DNA of 64,000 bases from JALONH01 sp046329235. GTDB taxonomy: Bacteria; Bacteroidota; Bacteroidia; Cytophagales; Cytophagaceae. A program made the translations under genes and the position numbers. This document shows, piece after piece, positions 45,073 to 53,902 of this stretch. The notes under the pieces were generated by a model that was not told where the DNA came from, ran no database searches, and saw only the letters and a program-made list of their open reading frames with translations. Location: contig JAXLVA010000001.1 in assembly GCA_046329235.1 (NCBI GenBank), positions 1,426,001 through 1,490,000 of the forward strand, in the 5' to 3' direction. Each line of letters starts with the position of its first letter. Positions within the stretch are counted from its first letter, which is position 1.

Positions 45073-48000
45073 CTAATCCAATACTATTCTAATCGATTGG
45101 CTTTCTATATTTGATTTAATAACCATAATGTAAACTCCTTTAGGCAAGTCGGTTAAATCAAATTCCTCAGTAGAAGAACTCAACCATCCTTTTCTAACAA
45201 TTTGACCAGTAGTTGAAAAAAGTTCAAACTCACTCGTCATAGAAGCAAAGTCACCTTTTAAGCTGAATTTACCATTTGAAGGATTAGGAATAACCACCCA
45301 ATTTCCAAGGCCTGAATTATTTATATAAATCATTTCGCTGTATAAACCACTTCCATCCTCATCCACTTGTAAAATTCTATAATATCCGGATGAAATAGGG
45401 TTGTTTAAATCTTTAAATGAATACGAATTAACCACATTAGAATTACCAATAGCATCTACCCTACCAGCCGTTGCAAAATGAACTCCGTCAGTAGATCTTT
45501 CAACCACAAAATACGCAGCATTTTTCTCGCTTGAAGTAGCCCAATCAATTTGATTGTAATTTCCTTTATTTGTTGCTGAAATATTAATGTAAGTCACAGG
45601 TAAAGTACAGGAAGAAGAAACACAAACTAGAATTCTTCCACAAGGATACGATGCACCTGCTTGATATGTAATATTGTATAAACCTCCTCTATGATTGGCA
45701 CTATTTCCAATAAATGCTCCTCTACCAACTAAAACGTTATTTGGTTCAGTAACAGGAGTAGACCATAAGTTAGAACTTGCTGTTAATCCAGGAGTAACGC
45801 AACCTGTAAAAGGGCGTATCGCACCTGCTGTTGGTTTAATTCCAATCCAATAAGAACCTGGAGTTGCTACGTTGTAAGCTGTAGGGAATGTATATGTTCT
45901 TGCAGTTGCTGCTCCTGGATCTGCAAAGTTAAATGCAGGTGTCATCAAAGTTCCAGCCCCAGTTGGCCCATTATAATTTCCATTAGGTGAACAATCGTTA
46001 CACCATGGACTCGCAGTAGCTCCATTAGAATAAATTCTTACTTCGTATGTACCTGCTCCCCAACCTGTACCTTGAACAAAACTAATGGAAGTAATTGAGG
46101 CCGATTGATTAAATTGAACAAACGTAAATGCCTCAGAATTTGTATTTCCAGCAGTTGATCCAACTGCACACGGTATCGTAGGCATTAATGCTCCTGACAA
46201 ACTTGATACATCTTCAGCAAACAAAGCCCTTGCACAACCAGGAATTGTTGTATTTGTTTGACTGAAAGGAACCGTAATGGATGGATTGGTATTAGATGGG
46301 TTTAATGCTGTTCCACCGGATAAATTAGTATACCATTTTATAGTCGATGCTGCTGGAGCTGTCACATCAAATTTGGCCGTACTACCACTATTATCTGCAC
46401 ACGCTGTTACAGTATATGGGTTAGGAATTTCAGATATAATAATAGTATCTCTCAACACCGGACAAGGCCCACACAATGCAGGGACACTCGGTCTAGTATC
46501 TGACATAGAGATTCTATATTGACCAAGTTGATTAGCGCTGTATGTTTGTGCATTAGTTATGGGTCCGCTTAATACTGTCCATGCTCCTGTTGATCCTAAT
46601 GGTCTAAATTCCCAAGTATATCTCCAAGTAGTATATTCTTGTGCTACTAAAGCATCTAACGTTTGAGTAAAAACTGGACACTTACTCATATCAGCACCTA
46701 ATCTAGGTTGTTTAGGACAAGGATCATCAAAACTACCACATCCCGTTGGTAATGTATAACTTACTGCTTGACATCTGTCATTATAATCTCCTACTCCTAA
46801 TTCTCCTCTTCTATTCCAGCCCCAAGCATAAGCAGAGCCATTTTTCGCAATGGCAAAATACCATCCATCACCATCTGACACAGCTGCAATATTTGTTAAA
46901 TCTACTCCTCCTACTTTCACATACACGGGGGTTCTAGACCATTGTGTTGCTTTATCAGAACAACTTGTTGAATTACAACCTGTTGTATTATTGTCTCCTA
47001 AAGTTCCGGATGCAATCATATCACCTGCTGGTGAAGGACAAGTTATATTTCCTGCATTAGTGCTTGTAGCACCAGAATTAAATAAACCTCTACCACCAAA
47101 AGTAACTACTTTACCATTTGACATAACTACTGCTGAAGATGCCTGACCTGCAGATACATATACCGCTTTACCATCTACACCACTACCTAAGAAATTAGCT
47201 TCTACTGTACCGTAAGCTGTTACTCCCGGATTAACAACGCGAGAAGCGTAATCTTGGTAAACAGATCCGCCACCACGACCCAATTGGCCTTCACCCCAGT
47301 CACCACCAAATGACCAAACGTTTCCATTAATATCTAAAGCTAAACAATGTGTATCACCACCTGAAATCTGAGTAATATCTCTCAAATATCCATCCGCTGT
47401 ACAACCGTATCCATTACATAATGGTACAGATCTCAATACTCTTGAAGCAGTTGTTTGTGGACTAGCACCTGGTCTTCCTAACTTATTACCTGTATTATTT
47501 CCCCATGACCAAACATAACCATTAGCATCTAATGCATAAGAACATTGGTCACCGGCTTCTACTTGAATGATATTAGTTATTGCTCCACCACCATCTGCGG
47601 CACTTCGCTGTACATATACAGGTGTTAATCTATCTGTGGTACTACCATCACCTAATTGTCCGTCACTATTCTCTCCCCAAGCCAGTAATCTACCTGTAGT
47701 TGCTTCAATAGCAAAAGAAGAATTATTCCCTCCAGATACATAAGTAATATTGTTTAAGAAAATTCCGTTAGGATCATTAACATTTACACTTGCCGCTTGA
47801 GCACCTCTTAAAACTCTTTGAGGCATAGCCTCACCTGATGTTGAAACCAAGTTTCGTCCTAATTGTCCAGATTTATTATTCCCCCACGCCCATACTTGAT
47901 TGGCACAACTTAATCCAAGAACGTGTGACCCTGAGCCGGCATCCACTTGTCTAATCGCAGGTAATAAACCCACGGTGGTAGAACCAGCAACATTGGAGAT

Positions 48001-48252
48001 ATTTCCATAAGTTATGGCTACACCTGCAGCACGTCGAGCTGTAGTAACCGCCGCACCAGTATTGTCAACACCAAAGGTATATAACAATGTAGATCCATCA
48101 TTATCAACGTTAGACCCCCAAGTGTAAACTGTTTGGTTATTACATACAGCAGCAGAAAAGCTATTTCCGCCAGAAATCTGGAAGTTTTGACCATGTAATA
48201 ATTGAGCAAATACAACAGTCAATAAGGAAGAAGTGAGTAAAAGTTTCTTCAT
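45073..48252 (-). CDS. RCC1-repeat secreted protein with type IX secretion C-terminal sorting domain
   Basis: 1059 residues. A signal peptide (LLHGQNF) is followed by seven or so RCC1-type beta-propeller repeats over about residues 25-500 (VWAWGNNKSGQLGRN, LLAWGENSDGQLGDG, VWSWGNNTGNKLGRP, AYAWGWNRRGELGVGD). A Cys/Gly-rich Ig-like middle follows. The T9SS type-A sorting tail is at about 985-1059 (VIPNPSNGKFSLKGDF, then LPKGVYIMVIKS). It should be exported to or anchored on the cell surface. RCC1 propellers bind proteins or lipids; an adhesin-like role is plausible but unproven. It is divergent from gltA. Confidence 0.88.
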   Translation of the reverse strand: MKKLLLTSSLLTVVFAQLLHGQNFQISGGNSFSAAVCNNQTVYTWGSNVDNDGSTLLYTFGVDNTGAAVTTARRAAGVAITYGNISNVAGSTTVGLLPAIRQVDAGSGSHVLGLSCANQVWAWGNNKSGQLGRNLVSTSGEAMPQRVLRGAQAASVNVNDPNGIFLNNITYVSGGNNSSFAIEATTGRLLAWGENSDGQLGDGSTTDRLTPVYVQRSAADGGGAITNIIQVEAGDQCSYALDANGYVWSWGNNTGNKLGRPGASPQTTASRVLRSVPLCNGYGCTADGYLRDITQISGGDTHCLALDINGNVWSFGGDWGEGQLGRGGGSVYQDYASRVVNPGVTAYGTVEANFLGSGVDGKAVYVSAGQASSAVVMSNGKVVTFGGRGLFNSGATSTNAGNITCPSPAGDMIASGTLGDNNTTGCNSTSCSDKATQWSRTPVYVKVGGVDLTNIAAVSDGDGWYFAIAKNGSAYAWGWNRRGELGVGDYNDRCQAVSYTLPTGCGSFDDPCPKQPRLGADMSKCPVFTQTLDALVAQEYTTWRYTWEFRPLGSTGAWTVLSGPITNAQTYSANQLGQYRISMSDTRPSVPALCGPCPVLRDTIIISEIPNPYTVTACADNSGSTAKFDVTAPAASTIKWYTNLSGGTALNPSNTNPSITVPFSQTNTTIPGCARALFAEDVSSLSGALMPTIPCAVGSTAGNTNSEAFTFVQFNQSASITSISFVQGTGWGAGTYEVRIYSNGATASPWCNDCSPNGNYNGPTGAGTLMTPAFNFADPGAATARTYTFPTAYNVATPGSYWIGIKPTAGAIRPFTGCVTPGLTASSNLWSTPVTEPNNVLVGRGAFIGNSANHRGGLYNITYQAGASYPCGRILVCVSSSCTLPVTYINISATNKGNYNQIDWATSSEKNAAYFVVERSTDGVHFATAGRVDAIGNSNVVNSYSFKDLNNPISSGYYRILQVDEDGSGLYSEMIYINNSGLGNWVVIPNPSNGKFSLKGDFASMTSEFELFSTTGQIVRKGWLSSSTEEFDLTDLPKGVYIMVIKSNIESQSIRIVLD

Positions 48253-48445
48253 ATGATAATGATAATAGTTTATTTATAAGCTACTTAACACTTATATACG
48301 TTCTGTTGATAAAAGTAACCAAAATTTCATAAAAATAATTATAAAATTAATAAAATTAATACCATTTATAGAATTAAAAATTCGATAAATAGAATAATGA
48401 AAATCAGAAATCAGAAATACAATGATTAAAGGTATATAAGGTGTT

Positions 48446-48472
48446 GATAAAATTGTAAGCAACAATTTTATC
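48446..48472. repeat. Perfect 11-bp AT-rich inverted repeat
   Basis: GATAAAATTGT (48446-48456) and ACAATTTTATC (48462-48472) are exact reverse complements around AAGCA. There is no T-run on either side, so it is more likely an operator or mRNA stem than a terminator. Confidence 0.6.
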
Positions 48473-48552
48473 ACTCTAAAAAAAAATTATAGAAAATAAT
48501 GAATAATTATTGCGCTTAAAACCTTATTTTTAAAATCCCAATTATGGGACAA

Positions 48553-48586
48553 TACGTAGAATTACGTATTTCGAAGTATACATTTA
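48553..48586 (+). promoter_or_regulatory. Putative gltA promoter with two TACGTA sites
   Basis: TACGTA occurs at 48553-48558 and 48563-48568, 10 bases apart, just upstream of a TACATTTA -7-like element (48579-48586). The 11-mer ATTACGTATTT (48561-48571) is identical to 13128-13138 in the nitrate transport promoter. Binding there would cover the -33 region of gltA. Assignment is inferred from sequence sharing. Confidence 0.4.
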
Positions 48587-48611
48587 GAAACATTTAACTA
48601 ATTACGATTTC

Positions 48612-49901
48612 ATGTCTAAAGAAGTACAAATTATCATCGAAGGGAAATCATATAACTTCCCAGTGGTAGAAGGAACTGAAGGAGAAAAAGCGATTGATAT
48701 TGCTAAACTAAGAGATTTAACAGGTTATATTACTTTAGACACCGGTTACAAAAACACAGGCGCGACGAAGAGTGCTATCACTTTCCTTGATGGTGAGTTA
48801 GGCGTGCTACGTTACAGAGGTTATCCAATCGAGCAATTAGCATCTAAGGCTTCTTTCTTAGAAGTATCTTACTTGTTAATCTACGGAGAGCTACCAACTC
48901 AAGCTCAATTAGACAACTTCAAAGCTCGTATTCAAAAACACACAAGCTTACACGAAGACATTAAAAAGATATTTGATGGTTTCCCATCCTCTGCTCACCC
49001 AATGGGCGTGTTATCATCTGCGGTAAGTTCACTTACTGCATACTACCCAGGTTCAAGCAACCCTAATGAAAGTGAAGAAGATGTGGATTTAACCATCGTG
49101 CGTTTGATGGCTAAATTACCTACTATCGCTGCTTGGTCTTTTAGAAACTCTAAAGGTATGCCTTTAATGTATCCAAAACCAAAAATTGGATATTGTGAAA
49201 ACTTCTTATACATGATGTTTGCTCAACCAAATGAAGATTTCACGGTTGACCCTGTTGTATCTGAAGCTTTAAATACATTGTTTATCCTTCACGCTGACCA
49301 CGAACAAAACTGTTCTACTTCTACAGTTCGTATCGTAGGTTCTGCACACGCCAGCTTATATTCTTCTATCGCTGCAGGTATCAATGCTCTTTGGGGCCCA
49401 TTACACGGTGGAGCTAACCAAGAAGTAATTGAAATGTTAGATCAGATTAAAGCCGATGGTGGAGATACTCAAAAATGGATTGCTAAGGCAAAAGATAAAA
49501 ATGATCCTTTCCGATTAATGGGCTTCGGTCACCGCGTTTACAAAAACTTTGATCCAAGAGCTAAAATCATTAAGAAAGCATGTGATGACATCTTAACTAA
49601 ACTAGGTGTTAATGATCCTGTGTTGGCTATTGCAAAAGAATTAGAGCAAGCTGCACTTAATGATCCATATTTCGTTGAAAGAAAATTATATCCAAACGTA
49701 GATTTCTACTCCGGTATCATCTACCGTGCATTAGGTTTAAGAACAGACTTATTCACTGTAATGTTTGCTTTAGGTCGTCTTCCGGGTTGGATTGCTCAAT
49801 GGAAAGAACTAAGAGACTCCAAAGAACCAATTGGTCGTCCAAGACAAGTATACACTGGACATGTTACTAGAGAATATGTTCCAATCGAGAAAAGAAAATA
49901 A
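48612..49901 (+). CDS. gltA: Citrate synthase
   Basis: 429 residues, hexameric (type II) length with an N-terminal extension. Catalytic residues lie in GPLHGGANQEV, in MGFGHRVYKNFDPRAKII, and in NVDFYSGIIY (aspartate). HADHEQNCSTSTVRIVGSAH is diagnostic. It condenses oxaloacetate and acetyl-CoA at the entry of the TCA cycle. A strong terminator follows. Two TACGTA sites like those before the nitrate operons lie in its promoter region. Confidence 0.97.
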   Translation: MSKEVQIIIEGKSYNFPVVEGTEGEKAIDIAKLRDLTGYITLDTGYKNTGATKSAITFLDGELGVLRYRGYPIEQLASKASFLEVSYLLIYGELPTQAQLDNFKARIQKHTSLHEDIKKIFDGFPSSAHPMGVLSSAVSSLTAYYPGSSNPNESEEDVDLTIVRLMAKLPTIAAWSFRNSKGMPLMYPKPKIGYCENFLYMMFAQPNEDFTVDPVVSEALNTLFILHADHEQNCSTSTVRIVGSAHASLYSSIAAGINALWGPLHGGANQEVIEMLDQIKADGGDTQKWIAKAKDKNDPFRLMGFGHRVYKNFDPRAKIIKKACDDILTKLGVNDPVLAIAKELEQAALNDPYFVERKLYPNVDFYSGIIYRALGLRTDLFTVMFALGRLPGWIAQWKELRDSKEPIGRPRQVYTGHVTREYVPIEKRK

Positions 49902-49907
49902 TCTCCA

Positions 49908-49942
49908 TAAAAAAAGCCCTGATTTACATCGGGGCTTTTTTA
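49908..49942. terminator. Bidirectional terminator between gltA and the his/tyrA operon
   Basis: GCCCTGAT (49916-49923) pairs with ATCGGGGC (49928-49935), with one G-T pair, between an A-run and a T-run. Confidence 0.9.
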
Positions 49943-49955
49943 TTTTTCAATAAAA

Positions 49956-50708
49956 TTAACGTTTGTGTTTTTCTAATCGGTCATTTAAATTTTTCAATTC
50001 CTGCATAAAATGCTCACGCACATCCTTGGCAAATGGATTTTCTAATTCGATGGTCAAAAACAAATCCATTGAATCCTGACCTAAGTTACGTTTGATATCT
50101 AATAGATACTGATACGCCGGAGTCTTTTGTTCTACATCCGGAATATCCATCTGATTAATAGATCTTCCTATAAAGTGTGTTAATGCTTGTACATAGGCCA
50201 TTTGTTTATCATGTGTAACCGGTGTTCTTTCCAGTACATTCAATTCTAACAATTGACTTAGAAATTTAACAATCGACCTTGCCTTACGTGTACGCACAGG
50301 GCACACTACCATATTCAATCCCTTGATACCATTCTTCCCACTTTGAGGTCCAAACAGAGGGTGTGTACCTAATATTTCAACTGTTTCCGGTAGGTGTTTT
50401 AACATTAATTCAACCGGCTTTACTTTTACTGACGACACGTCAACTACCAATGCTCCCGGTTTAACTAAATCTCTAATTTCAATCAATACCGCTTCTAAAA
50501 ACTGTACTGGAACTGCCAATACCACGATATCTTGTGACGCAACTTCTTTCAAACTACCCCACTTCACTCCTTTTTCATTAGCCAACTCTTCTAATGGAAG
50601 TATATCATGCACCATTACATCAAAGTAAGGTGTGATATGCTTCATCATAAATTGAGTGAAACTACCAAATCCAATTACGCCTATATGTTTGAATGCATTC
50701 TTTTTCAT
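49956..50708 (-). CDS. tyrA: Prephenate/arogenate dehydrogenase-like protein at the end of the his operon
   Basis: 250 residues. An N-terminal Rossmann motif GVIGFGSFTQFM, SSVKVKPVE, the family THPLFGPQSG block and HDKQMAYVQALTHFIGR match TyrA. It would convert prephenate or arogenate in tyrosine synthesis. It is short and has no ACT domain for feedback. Its start overlaps the hisF stop by 4 bases, so it is transcribed with the histidine genes, in the place where hisIE is often found. The enzyme choice between prephenate and arogenate cannot be made by eye. Confidence 0.82.
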   Translation of the reverse strand: MKKNAFKHIGVIGFGSFTQFMMKHITPYFDVMVHDILPLEELANEKGVKWGSLKEVASQDIVVLAVPVQFLEAVLIEIRDLVKPGALVVDVSSVKVKPVELMLKHLPETVEILGTHPLFGPQSGKNGIKGLNMVVCPVRTRKARSIVKFLSQLLELNVLERTPVTHDKQMAYVQALTHFIGRSINQMDIPDVEQKTPAYQYLLDIKRNLGQDSMDLFLTIELENPFAKDVREHFMQELKNLNDRLEKHKR

Positions 50709-51472
50709 AACACCACCGGTTTACGAATTAGGATACCATTTTGTTCCAAATAATCCTTCAGTTCCGGAATTCCTATTTCTTTAAAGTGGAAAATACTAGC
50801 AGCTAAAGCCGCATCTGCTTTCCCTTCTGTGAAAACATCAATGAAGTGTTCCATATTCCCGGCTCCGCCTGAAGCTATCACTGGAATATTTACTAATTCA
50901 GAAATTGTCGAGGTTAAATTATTTGCAAATCCTGCCTTCGTTCCATCATGATCCATGGAAGTTAATAGAATTTCTCCGGCTCCTCTGGATTCAATTTCTT
51001 TCACCCAATGCAATGTATCAATATCAGTAGGTTTACTTCCGCCATGTGTATGAATCAAATTCTTTCCACTCACATTACGAGTGTCTACTGCTACTACAAT
51101 GCATTGAGAACCGAATTCTTTTGACATTTCGTCAATTACTCCCGGATTCTTAACTGCCGCTGAATTAACAGACACCTTATCAGCACCAGCATTCAAACAT
51201 GCCGATACATCTTCCACACTTCCAATACCACCACCAATAGTAAATGGTATATTAATATTTTGAGCTATGCGTTTAACTAACTCGACTAATGTTTTTCTTT
51301 TTTCTAACGTAGCCGTGATATCTAGAAACACTAGCTCATCAGCCCCTTGTTCGGAATACAATGCTCCCAACTCAACAGGATCACCGGCATCTCTTAGGTT
51401 GACAAAGTTGACACCTTTGACAGTTTTGCCATCTTTAACATCTAAACAAGGTATGATTCTTTTCGTCAGCAT
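50705..51472 (-). CDS. hisF: Imidazole glycerol phosphate synthase subunit HisF
   Basis: 255 residues, a (beta/alpha)8 barrel. The catalytic aspartates lie in IIPCLDVKDGKTVKG (D11) and VVAVDTRN, and phosphate loops GGGIGS and ASGGAGN are present. With HisH it makes imidazole glycerol phosphate and AICAR. It starts 2 bases after hisA ends. Confidence 0.98.
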   Translation of the reverse strand: MLTKRIIPCLDVKDGKTVKGVNFVNLRDAGDPVELGALYSEQGADELVFLDITATLEKRKTLVELVKRIAQNINIPFTIGGGIGSVEDVSACLNAGADKVSVNSAAVKNPGVIDEMSKEFGSQCIVVAVDTRNVSGKNLIHTHGGSKPTDIDTLHWVKEIESRGAGEILLTSMDHDGTKAGFANNLTSTISELVNIPVIASGGAGNMEHFIDVFTEGKADAALAASIFHFKEIGIPELKDYLEQNGILIRKPVVL

Positions 51473-51474
51473 GA

Positions 51475-52197
51475 TTAATTATTAAAAGAGGCTAATTGTT
51501 CTAATGTGATTTTACCTTCATAGAAAGCCTTGCCTACAATAACTCCATAAACACCCATTTCATTTAGGCGAACGATGTCATCCATCCCCGCAACCCCGCC
51601 ACTAGCAATCCAATTCACTTGGCTATACTTAGAGTGTAATCTTTGATATAAATCAAATGAAGGGCCTTGAAGTAAGCCATCCTTGGCTACATCAGTACAG
51701 ATAGAATAAGAAAATCCATAAGGTAGATATTCTTCTACCAACGTATCAATTTCAATCGAAGTAGTTTCTTGCCATCCGCTTACAGCAATCTTTCCGTCTT
51801 TAGAGTCTGTACCAACTATAATCTTACCTGCACCAAATTTCTGCATCCAAGACTTTACCATAGCAGGATTTTTAACTGCTATACTTCCGGCTGTAATTTG
51901 TGTAGCACCTGAATCAAAGGCTACTTTCAAATCTTCATCACTCTGCAATCCACCACCGAAATCAATGACCAAAGAAGTGTTATTCGCTATCGTTTCTAAC
52001 ACCTTCTGATTGGTGATTTTTTTTAATCTAGCACCATCTAAGTCTACTAAGTGCAAACGTTGAATCCCTACCCCTTCAAATTGTTTAGCAATTTCAAGAG
52101 GGTTGGAATGATATTCTTTTTTCTGCTGATAATCACCTTGTGTTAAGCGTACACACTTACCATCAATAATATCTATCGCAGGTATTACTTGAATCAT
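51475..52197 (-). CDS. hisA: ProFAR isomerase HisA
   Basis: 240 residues, a half-barrel duplication like HisF. IPAIDIIDGKCVRLTQGDY holds the first catalytic Asp and IVGTDSKDGKIAV the second. It isomerises the phosphoribosyl formimino intermediate of histidine synthesis. It lies three bases after hisH. Confidence 0.98.
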   Translation of the reverse strand: MIQVIPAIDIIDGKCVRLTQGDYQQKKEYHSNPLEIAKQFEGVGIQRLHLVDLDGARLKKITNQKVLETIANNTSLVIDFGGGLQSDEDLKVAFDSGATQITAGSIAVKNPAMVKSWMQKFGAGKIIVGTDSKDGKIAVSGWQETTSIEIDTLVEEYLPYGFSYSICTDVAKDGLLQGPSFDLYQRLHSKYSQVNWIASGGVAGMDDIVRLNEMGVYGVIVGKAFYEGKITLEQLASFNN

Positions 52198-52200
52198 ATA

Positions 52201-52782
52201 TTATAAATCCAGGAAACTTTGAATAATTTTTTGCCCTACCGAGCTACTCTTCTCCGGGTGAAACTGCACCGCATAAAAGTTGTCCTTTTGCAAAGCAGAG
52301 GAAAAAGGAACTATATAATCCGTTGTAGCAATGGCATAAGGCGTAGGTTCCACATAATAACTATGTACAAAATACACATAGCTATCTTCCGGTATACCTT
52401 TCATTAAAGGAGATTTCAAATCCTTTAATGTATTCCATCCTATTTGAGGAATTTTACCACCGGGAGGAAAACGTTTTACATTCGCAGGGATGATACCTAA
52501 ACAGTCCACATTACCTTCTTCCGAGTGCGCACACAATAGCTGTTGCCCTACACAAATTCCAAAAACCGGTTGCTTCAAGGATTTAATCACTTTATCCAAA
52601 CCACGCTCTCTTAAATAGCGCATGGTGGTAGAAGCTTCTCCTTGTCCTGGAAACAATACTTTATCCGCTGATGCTAATACTTCAGGGTCATCCGTGTAGA
52701 TGGGATCTACTCCTAGTCTCTCCAAAGCATAAATAACCGACTGAATATTCCCCGCGTTATATTTTACTATAGCAATTTTCAT
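52201..52782 (-). CDS. hisH: Imidazole glycerol phosphate synthase glutaminase subunit HisH
   Basis: 193 residues, class I glutamine amidotransferase. The nucleophile Cys is in GICVGQQLL, and the His/Glu pair is in AVQFHPEKS. The N-terminal IVKYNAGNIQSV is typical. It supplies ammonia to HisF and starts immediately after hisB. Confidence 0.97.
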   Translation of the reverse strand: MKIAIVKYNAGNIQSVIYALERLGVDPIYTDDPEVLASADKVLFPGQGEASTTMRYLRERGLDKVIKSLKQPVFGICVGQQLLCAHSEEGNVDCLGIIPANVKRFPPGGKIPQIGWNTLKDLKSPLMKGIPEDSYVYFVHSYYVEPTPYAIATTDYIVPFSSALQKDNFYAVQFHPEKSSSVGQKIIQSFLDL

Positions 52783-52783
52783 T

Positions 52784-53902
52784 TTATAACACCCCTTTAG
52801 TACTAGGGATTAAATTGTTGGCAGGATCTTTTTTAACGGCACCTTTAATCGATTTAGCAAATCCTTTAAAGATTGCTTCTATCTTATGATGCTCATTATC
52901 GCCTTGCACTTTAATATTCAAATTACACTTAGCAGTATCACAGAAAGACTTGAAAAAATGGTAGAACATTTCTGTAGGCATATCTCCAATTTTCTCTCTC
53001 TTAAATTCAGCATCCCACACAATCCAACTACGACCACTAAAGTCAATAGCCACTTGTGCTAAACTATCATCCATAGGTAATAAGAAACCATAACGGTCAA
53101 TTCCCTTTTTACTACCTAAGGCAGCAAGGAATGCTTCACCTAAGGCTAATGCAGTATCTTCAATAGTATGATGCTCATCGATGTGCAGATCACCTTTTAC
53201 CGTTACATCCAGATTAATACCTGAGTGTTTGCAAAGTTGATCTAACATGTGGTCAAAGAAACCAAGACCGGTGTTCATCACTCCTTTTCCTTCCCCATCT
53301 AATTGAAGGAAGATATTAATATCGGTTTCTTTCGTTGTTCTACGAACAGTAGCTATACGTTCTGATTTTGCTATATGCTTATAGATAGCATCCCAATCGT
53401 TGGTAGCTAAATCATAGGTCAACTCACCTATTCCCCAATCAGACGCTTTGTCTTCTTTGGTAATATAAATAGCCTTAGCACCTAAATTTTTAGCCAACTG
53501 AACATCCGTCATACGATCACCAATCACGAATGAATTTGCTAAATCATAAGCTCCGTCAAAATACTCCATTAACATTCCTATTCCCGGTTTACGAGTAGGC
53601 AAGTTTTCACGTGGGAAAGACTTGTCGATATGAATCTTTTTGAACGTAATACCTTCTCCGGCTAATGTTTTTAACATTTTGTTTTGAGCGGGCCAAAACG
53701 TATCCTCCGGAAAAGAGGAAGTTCCAAGTCCGTCTTGATTCGTCACCATTACTAATTCGTAATCGGTTTCACGAGCAATTTTACTTAACGCCGTAATAAC
53801 GCCGGGTAAAAACTCTAACTTTTCAAGTGAGTCAATTTGTTCATCCGCCGGCTCAATGATAATGGTACCATCGCGGTCTATGAATAAAGCTTTCTTCTTC
53901 AT
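52784..53902 (-). CDS. hisB: Bifunctional histidinol-phosphatase / imidazoleglycerol-phosphate dehydratase HisB
   Basis: 372 residues. The N-terminal HAD phosphatase (residues 1-165) has FIDRDGTII and VTNQDGLG. The C-terminal IGPD domain (about 180-372) has the metal-binding histidines in FFDHMLDQL, DEHHTIEDTALALG and DNEHHKIEAIFKG. It carries out two steps of histidine synthesis. Its start overlaps hisC by 4 bases. Confidence 0.98.
   Translation of the reverse strand: MKKKALFIDRDGTIIIEPADEQIDSLEKLEFLPGVITALSKIARETDYELVMVTNQDGLGTSSFPEDTFWPAQNKMLKTLAGEGITFKKIHIDKSFPRENLPTRKPGIGMLMEYFDGAYDLANSFVIGDRMTDVQLAKNLGAKAIYITKEDKASDWGIGELTYDLATNDWDAIYKHIAKSERIATVRRTTKETDINIFLQLDGEGKGVMNTGLGFFDHMLDQLCKHSGINLDVTVKGDLHIDEHHTIEDTALALGEAFLAALGSKKGIDRYGFLLPMDDSLAQVAIDFSGRSWIVWDAEFKREKIGDMPTEMFYHFFKSFCDTAKCNLNIKVQGDNEHHKIEAIFKGFAKSIKGAVKKDPANNLIPSTKGVL

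Larger units (their letters stand above)
48253..48611. other. AT-rich intergenic region between the RCC1-repeat gene and gltA
   Basis: 359 bases without a credible gene. It contains a perfect 11-base inverted repeat (48446-48472) and a pair of TACGTA sites (48553-48568) near the gltA start. The remainder is A/T-only tracts. Confidence 0.6.

Noticed and set aside
48446..48472. Rho-independent terminator for a hidden transcript upstream of gltA
   Set aside because: No T-run follows the stem on either strand.
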